Below are positions 28,584 through 35,283 of a DNA stretch of 64,000 bases, piece after piece. The DNA is taken from NCBI RefSeq assembly GCF_018502485.1, contig NZ_CP075546.1. The stretch is one strand, 5' to 3'. Made by a program: the position numbers and the translations under genes. The notes below the pieces were generated by a model. That model was not told the DNA's origin and did no database searches. It worked only from the letters and a program-made list of their open reading frames with translations. The stretch's first letter is position 1, and every line of letters begins with the position of its first letter. This stretch comes from Methanospirillum purgamenti (GTDB lineage: Archaea > Halobacteriota > Methanomicrobia > Methanomicrobiales > Methanospirillaceae).

Positions 28584-28600
28584 TACGATGTATCGTACCA
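28581..28600 (+). promoter_or_regulatory. Perfect inverted repeat before the DUF5320-like gene
   Basis: TGGTACGATGTATCGTACCA consists of two 9-base arms around GT. It begins within the preceding CATATG box and ends eleven bases before the start codon at 28611. It may be a second operator or a hairpin in the leader that covers the ribosome-binding region. I did not find a second full copy in the window. Confidence 0.5.
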
Positions 28601-28610
28601 GGAAAAAAAT

Positions 28611-28886
28611 ATGCCAGGATTTGATAGAACCGGACCTCTTGGACGAGGTTCCATGACAGGAAGAGGATTTGGATACTGCCGCACTACATATCAGTCAGCA
28701 CGTCAACCTGTCGCACCTTCCGGAGATAGTCAGACAATCACAACCGAAAATGTTCCCGTATATCAGCCACCAGTTCAGAGTCAAGCACCAATATACGGAC
28801 GCGGTCGTGGAGGAATACCCTATGGCGGGGGACGAGGATGTACATTTGGAGGTCCGCGAGGAAGAAGGGGACGATGTTTCTGGTAA
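28611..28886 (+). CDS. Small Gly/Arg-rich protein, DUF5320-like
   Basis: The 91-residue protein starts MPGFDRTGPLGRGSMTGRG, the characteristic start of the DUF5320 family, and ends in a Gly/Arg/Cys tail (GGGRGCTFGG, RGRRGRCFW). Such small proteins are commonly encoded next to NifX-like and MinD-type ferredoxin ATPases. The role is unknown; the Cys residues and the context suggest handling of a metal cluster or a small accessory role. It is preceded by two palindromic elements and by a weak GGAAAAAAAT ribosome site. Confidence 0.8.
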   Translation: MPGFDRTGPLGRGSMTGRGFGYCRTTYQSARQPVAPSGDSQTITTENVPVYQPPVQSQAPIYGRGRGGIPYGGGRGCTFGGPRGRRGRCFW

Positions 28887-29020
28887 AGAATCCTATCAGT
28901 AGAATTCTTTCTATTTCCATGTATTAACCTGATCGGATCCCTCTTTTTGAGAAAAGTATTCTCTCCGTACATCCATTATGATAATAAATTGATAAATTAC
29001 ATGTAGGTAAACCAGACAAG

Positions 29021-29272
29021 ATGCCTTATGAATACAGTAAGATAGATCAGGATCTCAAAATTTCTCTTCATGCAATAAATGAGAAAGTGCTTTTTAGACC
29101 TTTTGAAAAAGTATCACTGAAGGTGATGGATAATAATACAATAATCATTCATCGGGAACCCAATGAGGATCCGTTTCTGAAATCCATACGAGCACCTGCA
29201 AATTCAAAAGAAAAATTCACCCGAAGTGATATTGAAGCAATGAAAAATGAGCTCTGGTCAGATTGCAGGTAA
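29021..29272 (+). CDS. Small protein of unknown function, antitoxin-like C-terminus
   Basis: The 83-residue protein has a short N-terminal part with a few beta-strand-like stretches (LKVMDNNTIIIHRE) and an acidic C-terminus (FTRSDIEAMKNELWSD) that resembles the tail of VapB-type antitoxins, where a DPFL motif is followed by an IxxMxxELW helix. No toxin gene follows; the next gene is a radical SAM enzyme. I cannot assign a function and the antitoxin comparison is a weak guess. Confidence 0.5.
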   Translation: MPYEYSKIDQDLKISLHAINEKVLFRPFEKVSLKVMDNNTIIIHREPNEDPFLKSIRAPANSKEKFTRSDIEAMKNELWSDCR

Positions 29273-29377
29273 TAATTGACTCTAACATACATATGCAATA
29301 GAAAGATAGATGGATTGAATATCATTCCATTGAGAAAAACCCAGTGAATACGAATATTCAGGTATCCCATTGTAACT

Positions 29378-30319
29378 ATGATTCACCATATTTTCGGACC
29401 GGTTATCTCAAGACGACTTGGTCGATCGCTTGGTATTGACCTCATCCCTTTCAAAACATGTTCATACAACTGTGTATACTGCGAATGTGGAGCAACAACT
29501 GATCTCATATCGCAGAGAAGAGAATTTTTCAGGACCGATGAGATCATCCACCAGGTAGATACAATCCTCTCCTCTTCTCCAAGACTTGATTATATCACGT
29601 TTGCCGGATCAGGCGAACCCACCCTCTCGCTCTCTCTCGGCCCTGTGCTTGCCCACCTGAAACAAAACTATGATCAGTATAAGGTAGCGGTCCTTACCAA
29701 TGGAAGTCTCTGCACTGACCCTGATGTACGGCGGGATCTTCTCAAGGCTGATCTCGTGAGTCCAACGATAACAACAACCACACAAGAGATCTTCGAGAAA
29801 ATTCACCGGCCTGTTCCGGGATTGTCGGTTACTCAAATCATCCAGGGAATAAAGAACCTAAGGAACGAGTATTTAGGCCAGATCTGGCTGGAAGTATTCC
29901 TGGTTCCCGGACTGAACACCACGGATACTGAACTTGATAAGCTCCGGACTGCTACATACCGTATCAGGCCAAACAGGATCCAGCTCAATTACCTTGACCG
30001 GCCGGGAACAGAAGCATGGGTGTCTTCACCTGACCCGATGCAATTAAAGAATATCCAGGATTTCTTTGCTGAAGGAGGAATACCGGTTGATATCACGGGC
30101 TTTGATGAACCAGGTACGCTTCTCTCTGATGATGACAGTATTGCCCTGATAGATGAAACACTCCGTCGTCGTCCCTGTACTGCAGAAGATATCGCACACA
30201 TGACCGGACTTCAGGCACCGGAGGTCAGAAAAAAACTGGCTCTGATGGTTCAGCAGGGGATTGTTCAGGCAAAAAGTGGTGAACGGGGAATTTTTTACTG
30301 GGTAGGTATAAACGTTTAA
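29378..30319 (+). CDS. Radical SAM protein (COG0731-like)
   Basis: The 313-residue protein carries the radical SAM cluster motif CSYNCVYC (residues 27-34) near the N-terminus, the GE-like FAGSGEPTLS motif near residue 75, and a C-terminal winged-helix-like part (TAEDIAHMTGLQAPEVRKKLALM). The layout IFGPVISRRLGRSLGID at the start is typical of the COG0731 group of Fe-S oxidoreductases, whose substrates are mostly unknown. It lies beside the metal-cluster module but is transcribed in the opposite direction to most of it. Confidence 0.85.
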   Translation: MIHHIFGPVISRRLGRSLGIDLIPFKTCSYNCVYCECGATTDLISQRREFFRTDEIIHQVDTILSSSPRLDYITFAGSGEPTLSLSLGPVLAHLKQNYDQYKVAVLTNGSLCTDPDVRRDLLKADLVSPTITTTTQEIFEKIHRPVPGLSVTQIIQGIKNLRNEYLGQIWLEVFLVPGLNTTDTELDKLRTATYRIRPNRIQLNYLDRPGTEAWVSSPDPMQLKNIQDFFAEGGIPVDITGFDEPGTLLSDDDSIALIDETLRRRPCTAEDIAHMTGLQAPEVRKKLALMVQQGIVQAKSGERGIFYWVGINV

Positions 30320-30434
30320 AATATCGATTTTACACGAGAATTAAGGTTTGGATTCATCTCTTTTCACACCTATCCGGATAATTCCGAACGAGTACCTGGG
30401 TAAATACATTTATTCCAAGGTAAAATGAGAAATC

Positions 30435-30674
30435 ATGACCAAGAGAAAGTTTTCTTCAATAACCGGAAAAAGTCGGATTTCCGACCTTCCGGATATATTC
30501 CAGTTACTCACAAGGGGATATTTTCTCGGGAGAGGTTTGCCAATGATGGCAATATTTTACCTGGAAAAGATACTACAATCAACGTTTACGACAATCAAGC
30601 TGGTTAATGTCCGGAACACTCATGATCGTGATGTGAACAGATACTACCGGTGGACTGTAATTTTCCGGCAATAA
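30435..30674 (+). CDS. Doubtful short reading frame
   Basis: A 79-codon frame begins at ATG 30435 and runs into the 3' end of the convergent NifX-like gene (overlap of about 70 bases). It has no clear ribosome-binding site and no family resemblance. The first 55 residues have a plausible composition (DIFQLLTRGYFLGRG), so a small gene is possible, but a chance frame is more likely. Confidence 0.15.
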   Translation: MTKRKFSSITGKSRISDLPDIFQLLTRGYFLGRGLPMMAIFYLEKILQSTFTTIKLVNVRNTHDRDVNRYYRWTVIFRQ

Positions 30675-30957
30675 AATTCTGTGCAGCAACATCAACCGGG
30701 CCACTTACTCCAAGAATAACCTCAATATTGTTATCATTGAAGAGTTGAACAGCACGAGCTCCCATTCCTCCGGCAATTATCAGGTTTACACCATGTTCAG
30801 CCAGAAAGACCGGAAGCCGTCCTGGTTCATGCCCCGGACTTTGCAGGGTTTCAGAATATGCTATCACAGAATCAGTAGCATCATATATTGCATACCCTTC
30901 ACAGTGTCCAAAATGTGCCGACACATCCTTTCCATCACACGCAATTGCAACTTTCAT
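30604..30957 (-). CDS. NifX/NafY-like cluster-binding protein (dinitrogenase cofactor family)
   Basis: The 117-residue protein has the RNase-H-like fold of the dinitrogenase iron-molybdenum cofactor family: MKVAIACDG at the start, SAHFGHCEGYAIYD, and LIIAGGMGARAVQLF in the middle. The C-terminus adds a His/Cys tail (CSHHDHECSGH) that could hold metal. Relatives include the orange protein (ORP), which binds a Mo-Cu-S cluster, and NifB/NifX. No nitrogenase genes are in the window, so a role outside N2 fixation is likely. It is the last gene of the minus-strand module. Confidence 0.88.
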   Translation of the reverse strand: MKVAIACDGKDVSAHFGHCEGYAIYDATDSVIAYSETLQSPGHEPGRLPVFLAEHGVNLIIAGGMGARAVQLFNDNNIEVILGVSGPVDVAAQNFIAGKLQSTGSICSHHDHECSGH

Positions 30958-30976
30958 GTATTACGACCTGATTGAA

Positions 30977-31204
30977 TTAGTTCCATCTTTTACGCATTCT
31001 TCTCCCACATCCACGGGGAAGACCGCCCCTGCCAATTCCATACTCAGGTTTCTGTTCAGAAGAACCCGGTATATCATTATTATTGTCAGGCTGATTCCAC
31101 CGTCCCCGCTTGAAAAATTTTCGTTCTCCAAGCCATCTGGGTCCGGTACCATCCATATCAGGTATAGTTGTCACCTCCTGGTGCACAGCACCATTATTAC
31201 TCAT
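30977..31204 (-). CDS. Small Gly/Arg-rich protein, DUF5320-like
   Basis: The frame encodes up to 75 residues. The part from Met17 (ATG at 31156) reads MDGTGPRWLGER and ends in GIGRGGLPRGCGRRMRK, which resembles the DUF5320-type protein at 28611 in its DGTGP start and Gly/Arg/Cys tail. A strong GGAGGTGA lies about 14 bases before that internal ATG. The first ATG (31204) falls inside the CTCATATGAG palindrome, so 31156 is more likely the real start. It lies between the DUF134 gene and the NifX-like gene in the same direction. Confidence 0.6.
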   Translation of the reverse strand: MSNNGAVHQEVTTIPDMDGTGPRWLGERKFFKRGRWNQPDNNNDIPGSSEQKPEYGIGRGGLPRGCGRRMRKRWN

Positions 31205-31209
31205 ATGAG
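31191..31209 (-). promoter_or_regulatory. CATATG-type box upstream of the small Gly/Arg-rich gene
   Basis: On the minus strand this reads CTCATATGAGTAATAATGG, identical over 19 bases to 28565-28583. Both copies precede genes for DUF5320-like proteins. The identity over 19 bases at non-coding positions argues for a regulatory site rather than chance. Confidence 0.6.
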
Positions 31210-31237
31210 TTAATTTATAAAAAAGTTTTTGATTGCG

Positions 31238-31660
31238 TCACAAGGATTCATCAGTATCATCGTGAACAATCCTCGGACAGACATGGGCATCCCGGGGACA
31301 GAGAAATTCATGGGTTTTTGGGCATTCGTCTCCTCCTTGCCTCATACATCCGGAGACCTCAATAATCTTCCCGTTAACCAGTGCATCAGTTACTTTACGC
31401 CTGGCATCATGAAGATCTTTCCAAACGGTTCTTCTGGAAACTCCCAGAAAAGAAGCAGCCTCTTCCTGTTCCATTCCATCGAGATCTATGAGTCGTAACA
31501 CCTCAATCTCTTCAGGAAGTAATATGACAGGCTCTTCCTCTACCGGAACAAGACATCGTGGCCCATAACAGCGGAGTGAGCCAAACTCAGAAAGTCTTCT
31601 TCTGATCCTGGGTCGACCACGTCTTCGTTGCTGTCCGCTGCCATTCTCCACATCCATCAT
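31238..31660 (-). CDS. DUF134 transcriptional regulator
   Basis: The 140-residue protein has the DUF134 layout: an Arg-rich start (RRRGRPRIRRRL), a CYGPRC pair, and a sigma-70-region-4-like helix-turn-helix (LPEEIEVLRLIDLDGMEQEEAASFLGVSRRTVWKDLHDARRK in total, residues about 49-90). The C-terminus holds four more cysteines (SGCM, DECP, FLCP, HVCP) that could bind a metal or Fe-S cluster. It overlaps the upstream ATPase gene by four bases. In this family it is usually found beside NifX-like proteins and ferredoxin ATPases, and it is the best candidate to bind the CATATG boxes. Confidence 0.85.
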   Translation of the reverse strand: MMDVENGSGQQRRRGRPRIRRRLSEFGSLRCYGPRCLVPVEEEPVILLPEEIEVLRLIDLDGMEQEEAASFLGVSRRTVWKDLHDARRKVTDALVNGKIIEVSGCMRQGGDECPKTHEFLCPRDAHVCPRIVHDDTDESL

Positions 31661-32526
31661 ATTTGATCGATCTCACCTGAAAGGTTCTTCGCAATCTGAT
31701 GTATCGCTTCCGATGCATGACCAGATATCGTACTGACTGGAATCCCATTTCTCGTTGCTTTTAGAACATCCAGATCATATGGTATCATTCCAAGCAGATG
31801 AATATCCTTTTCTGCTGCTATCTGACAAATTTCTTTGGCGATATCCTCATTTACATCATACCGGTTTATCACCAGATACATCCTGACTTGAAAGGATCTA
31901 CATAATGTAATCAGACGCATCAAATCTGACTTGGCAGACTTGCTCGGTTCTGTAACTAATATTGCAACCTGGATTCCGGTGATAGTCGATATAAGAGGGC
32001 ACCCAATTCCAGGAGGTCCATCAATCAGAACGAGGGAAACATCCGGATGTTTCACTCTTGCTTCCTGCCTAAGACGATGAACAAGCAATCCTGAATTTCC
32101 TGATCCCGGCGTCAGTGATCCATAGAGGAGTGGTCCTGCATGGGATTGTGCATAATGTATTCTGCCAGTAACCCTGGGCTGCATCTGAACAGCATCTTCA
32201 GGACACACAAGAACACAGGTCCCGCAGCCCTCACATCGATATGGTACTACCTCATACAGATCCTGATTTTTTTGTATGGCTTCAAAATTACAGGCCTGTG
32301 CACAAATGCCACATCCAACACAGGAACCAGGATCAATAAAAGCCCCATCCATGCCTCTGAATTCATCAGCGCTGCAATCAACAGGATCTAATAGGAGTGC
32401 AAGATTTGCTGCATCAACGTCAGCATCTATCAAGACTTTATCCTGAGGTAACAATGAAGCAAGTGAAGCGGTGAGGATTGTTTTTCCAGTTCCACCTTTC
32501 CCACTTACAACAGCTACCTGGATCAT
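31657..32526 (-). CDS. MinD/ParA-type ATPase with inserted ferredoxin domain
   Basis: The 289-residue protein has the deviant Walker A SGKGGTGKT at residues 9-17, then two inserted [4Fe-4S] motifs, CVGCGICAQACN and CEGCGTCVLVCP, at about residues 68-110, and resumes the MinD fold with LVLIDGPPGIGCP and VLVTEPS. The type is found with ORP/NifX-like proteins, where it is thought to insert or transfer clusters in an ATP-dependent way. It overlaps its paralogue upstream (ATGA at 32523-32526) and the DUF134 gene downstream. Together they probably act as a heterodimer. Confidence 0.9.
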   Translation of the reverse strand: MIQVAVVSGKGGTGKTILTASLASLLPQDKVLIDADVDAANLALLLDPVDCSADEFRGMDGAFIDPGSCVGCGICAQACNFEAIQKNQDLYEVVPYRCEGCGTCVLVCPEDAVQMQPRVTGRIHYAQSHAGPLLYGSLTPGSGNSGLLVHRLRQEARVKHPDVSLVLIDGPPGIGCPLISTITGIQVAILVTEPSKSAKSDLMRLITLCRSFQVRMYLVINRYDVNEDIAKEICQIAAEKDIHLLGMIPYDLDVLKATRNGIPVSTISGHASEAIHQIAKNLSGEIDQI

Positions 32527-33374
32527 TGAAGTCCCCCAGCATAAGCAAGAATTTGATCACCAAGTATTGAAAAACGATCAAACCAGACAGGGTCAACCTG
32601 AGAAATGAGAGAACCATTATTCTGAATTCGGAGTAATGCCATATCAAGTGGAACTTTCATGAGGATGGGCAGATTTCGCTTCAGACAATATTCTTCAATA
32701 ATATCATCATTCCCATCACTCCGGTTAATAATTACTGCAACAGGGATATGAAGAACATCAAGAACATCTACGGCAACGCTTAAATCATGAAGACCAAACG
32801 GGGTGGGTTCTGTTACCAAAACGCACAAGGATGTATCATCGACTGTCTCTATAAAGGGGCATGCAGTACCAGGAGGAGCATCCAACAAAACAAGTGAATC
32901 ATCCTTAATCTGGTCTCGTACCGCATGTATTACTGCAGTTGTCCTGACATCACCTTCCCGCAGTCTGCCTGTGACCAAAGTTAAGGAATCGGTAAGATTG
33001 CAGGTTTCAATGCACCCAACCAGGGCAGGGTTTTCTTCTAAGGCCTCATGAGGACAGACACGGAAACATCCTCCGCATGAATGGCACAACTGGGGAAAAA
33101 ACAACACTCGATCTTTTAGTACTGTCAAAGCACCAAATCTGCAGAATTCTCCACACGCACCGCAATAAAGACAGGCATTTTCATCCACATGAGGGACAAT
33201 AACATGAATCTCTCTGATTTGTGGAATGCAGGTGAAAAAAATACCCATGTTTGGCTCTTCAACATCACAATCCGCAATTGTAATTTTTTTGCTTTGAGAA
33301 AGGACATATCCAAGATTGGAGGAGATAGTTGTTTTTCCGGTTCCTCCTTTTCCACTGGCAATTACAATCTGCAT
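32523..33374 (-). CDS. MinD/ParA-type ATPase with inserted ferredoxin domain (paralogue)
   Basis: The 283-residue protein starts with ASGKGGTGKTTISSNLG, contains CLYCGACGEFCR and CHSCGGCFRVCP in the insert, and VLLDAPPGTACPF with VLVTEPTPFGLHDL after it. It is clearly a paralogue of the following gene and is translationally coupled to it. The pairing of two such ATPases is conserved in ORP-type operons. The cofactor they handle is not known; the Fe-S insert suggests a scaffold or electron role. Confidence 0.9.
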   Translation of the reverse strand: MQIVIASGKGGTGKTTISSNLGYVLSQSKKITIADCDVEEPNMGIFFTCIPQIREIHVIVPHVDENACLYCGACGEFCRFGALTVLKDRVLFFPQLCHSCGGCFRVCPHEALEENPALVGCIETCNLTDSLTLVTGRLREGDVRTTAVIHAVRDQIKDDSLVLLDAPPGTACPFIETVDDTSLCVLVTEPTPFGLHDLSVAVDVLDVLHIPVAVIINRSDGNDDIIEEYCLKRNLPILMKVPLDMALLRIQNNGSLISQVDPVWFDRFSILGDQILAYAGGLQ

Positions 33375-33402
33375 ACAGGACTCCGCAGATTTTTTCTATT
33401 AT

Positions 33403-33735
33403 TCATGAAGAGTTCTCAGAACTCTGTTTCCATGCATTATATGCAGCTTCTACGGTTACATCCGGATTTCGCATGATCACTGTTATGTTGGATGCTTTCA
33501 GGGCACCATCTGCATTGCCTCCAAGGCGGGGTGCAATAAGAATCTGCACATTGTTTTTAACTAAAAACTGTACTGCCATTGGACCAACACCTCCTGATCC
33601 TCCTGCGTGTGGGTTTGCTTCTATTCTAGAGCTGCCACTGTCAGTATCAAAGAATGCAAAGTACGGAGCACGTCCAAATCGATCATCCATTTGAGAGTCC
33701 AGGGTGGAACCACTCGAAGGTATGCTTACTATCAT
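33403..33735 (-). CDS. NifX/ORP-like cluster-binding protein
   Basis: The 110-residue protein begins MIVSIPSSGSTLDSQMDDRFGRAPYF, continues with GGVGPMAVQFLVKNNVQILIAP and ends without a metal-rich tail, which is the compact ORP-like form of the dinitrogenase cofactor family. Orange protein holds a Mo-Cu-S cluster in sulfate reducers; whether this one does is open. It is the first gene of a four-gene run with the two ATPases and DUF134, and a long palindrome lies eight bases before its start. Confidence 0.88.
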   Translation of the reverse strand: MIVSIPSSGSTLDSQMDDRFGRAPYFAFFDTDSGSSRIEANPHAGGSGGVGPMAVQFLVKNNVQILIAPRLGGNADGALKASNITVIMRNPDVTVEAAYNAWKQSSENSS

Positions 33736-33742
33736 ACCAGAT

Positions 33743-33768
33743 ATTTATTGCACATATGAGCAATAAAT
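33743..33768 (-). promoter_or_regulatory. 26-base palindrome upstream of the NifX/ORP-like gene
   Basis: ATTTATTGC and GCAATAAAT form perfect 9-base arms around ACATATGA, whose core CATATG is shared with the other boxes. It lies at -8 to -33 from the start at 33735. The size and symmetry fit a dimeric helix-turn-helix regulator, for which the DUF134 protein downstream is a candidate. Confidence 0.6.
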
Positions 33769-33801
33769 GTTCCCTGCAAGAAATGAAAAACTGAGTAGAT
33801 T

Positions 33802-34614
33802 CTATTTGGATTTTTCGATCCGTGCATTCAGTTTTTCGATTATTGTGTGAATAGAAGACCATGCAGGACTTCCAGTAATTTTTGCGACATACGGCCAACC
33901 CTCATCACATGACCGCCTGATATCAACATCCACTGGAATATTACCAAGATAGGGAACATCCATCTCTTCTGCTATCTTTTCGCCCCCGCCTTTTCCAAAT
34001 ATATCAACTTCCTTTTTACATGAAGGGCAGATATACCCACTCATATTCTCTATCACGCCAAGTACTTCGATGCCTAGATCTCTACTGAACGTAATTGCTT
34101 TGGATGAATCAAGGGTAGAAACAGACTGTGGAGATGTAACAATAACAGCACCAGAAATGTTAGGTGCAGATTGGGCTACAGTCAAAGCTTCATCACCCGT
34201 ACCGGGCGGGAGATCAACGATCAGATAATCAAGAGGTTCCCATGCAGTATCCTCTAGAAATTGCCTTATCGCTGAAGATTTCATCGGACCCCTCCACACT
34301 ACCGGAGAGTTTCTATGAGGAAGAAGAAAAGCCATAGAAACCACTTGAAGGTTGTCAAGGACACGAACTGGAATTATTTTATTATTTTCTGAAAGTAATT
34401 GATGTTTTTCAATACCAAGCATTTTTGCCACGTTTGGACCATGAATGTCCAGATCGAGCAGGCCCACCTGCTTACCCTTCATTGCCAGAGCATATGCCAG
34501 ATTTACAGATACTGTTGATTTGCCAACACCGCCTTTTCCTGAAAGAACGAGTATAACATGGCGAACATTAATATTCGCTCTTTCGGGCAGATTGGTTTTT
34601 TGAGAATGTTCCAT
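33802..34614 (-). CDS. Mrp/NBP35-type Fe-S cluster carrier ATPase
   Basis: The 270-residue protein has Walker A LSGKGGVGKST near residue 24-34, GLLDLDIHGPNVAKMLG, LIVDLPPGTGDEALTV, and the C-terminal CxxC in ENMSGYICPSCKKEVDIFG that bridges an Fe-S cluster in a dimer. This family (ApbC/Mrp/NBP35) carries and inserts [4Fe-4S] clusters and is common in methanogens. It lies 66 bases upstream of the NifX/ORP-like gene and likely belongs to the same functional module. Confidence 0.92.
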   Translation of the reverse strand: MEHSQKTNLPERANINVRHVILVLSGKGGVGKSTVSVNLAYALAMKGKQVGLLDLDIHGPNVAKMLGIEKHQLLSENNKIIPVRVLDNLQVVSMAFLLPHRNSPVVWRGPMKSSAIRQFLEDTAWEPLDYLIVDLPPGTGDEALTVAQSAPNISGAVIVTSPQSVSTLDSSKAITFSRDLGIEVLGVIENMSGYICPSCKKEVDIFGKGGGEKIAEEMDVPYLGNIPVDVDIRRSCDEGWPYVAKITGSPAWSSIHTIIEKLNARIEKSK

Positions 34615-34646
34615 GATACATCAAAATTGAAATATTATTTTAAAGA

Positions 34647-35126
34647 TTATTCAGATGTTACAGAAACCGAAATATCAGCATCTATGAGCATATCAAAATG
34701 CACCTTATCAAGCCAGCCCGCTTTTTCAAACATATGCATAAAACAGACGCCGATGGTCCCTGCCCCTTTCCATTTTTTCAATACTACCGCAACATCATCG
34801 GCGGTTACCGGCATGTTCGGCATTGCAAGTCCACCCATTATTACTACTACAGCTGGGTTCTTCGGAGCATAATTTTCTATTGCCTGAAATCCGACATCAG
34901 TCTTCAAAGCCAGTTTATGAGCTTTTTCCTCATGAGTGTAAGGAACAAAGATACAGGTGACAGGAAGAGATCTGATAGCAAAGCAAAGTAACTCAACAAA
35001 GGGAGTACAGGTTCCTGGAACACCATAAAAAACAATTTCTGATCCAGATGGAAGCGCCCATTTCTCAATATATTCTTTAAAGGGTCGCAGAATACCTGGA
35101 ACCCCGGAATAGGTAGATTGTCCCAT
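34647..35126 (-). CDS. DUF2124 family protein
   Basis: The 159-residue protein belongs to DUF2124, a family found mainly in methanogens; diagnostic stretches are VFYGVPGTCTPFVELL, PVTCIFVPYTHEEKAH and VVIMGGLAMPNMPV. Function is unknown. It is the most upstream gene of the minus-strand group and ends 32 bases before the Mrp gene, so it may share the transcript. Confidence 0.82.
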   Translation of the reverse strand: MGQSTYSGVPGILRPFKEYIEKWALPSGSEIVFYGVPGTCTPFVELLCFAIRSLPVTCIFVPYTHEEKAHKLALKTDVGFQAIENYAPKNPAVVVIMGGLAMPNMPVTADDVAVVLKKWKGAGTIGVCFMHMFEKAGWLDKVHFDMLIDADISVSVTSE

Positions 35127-35208
35127 AATTATTCCTCAGCAACATCCCTGCCATTCAGTCTAGCACAGACGTAGTAATTATAATGTATGTCTGAGTGATT
35201 CTAATATA

Positions 35209-35227
35209 TTTCTGAGCTTATGAGAAA
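35209..35227. promoter_or_regulatory. Imperfect palindrome in the divergent promoter region
   Basis: TTTCTGAGCTTATGAGAAA has matching TTTCT/AGAAA arms and a TTATGAG core that resembles half of the CTCATATGAG box. It lies between the divergent starts at 35126 and 35284. As a member of the motif family it is doubtful. Confidence 0.3.
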
Positions 35228-35283
35228 TAATTAAGATCAGGAAGAATGCCATCTTGAGAGCAAACGGGTATGGATATTTATGA

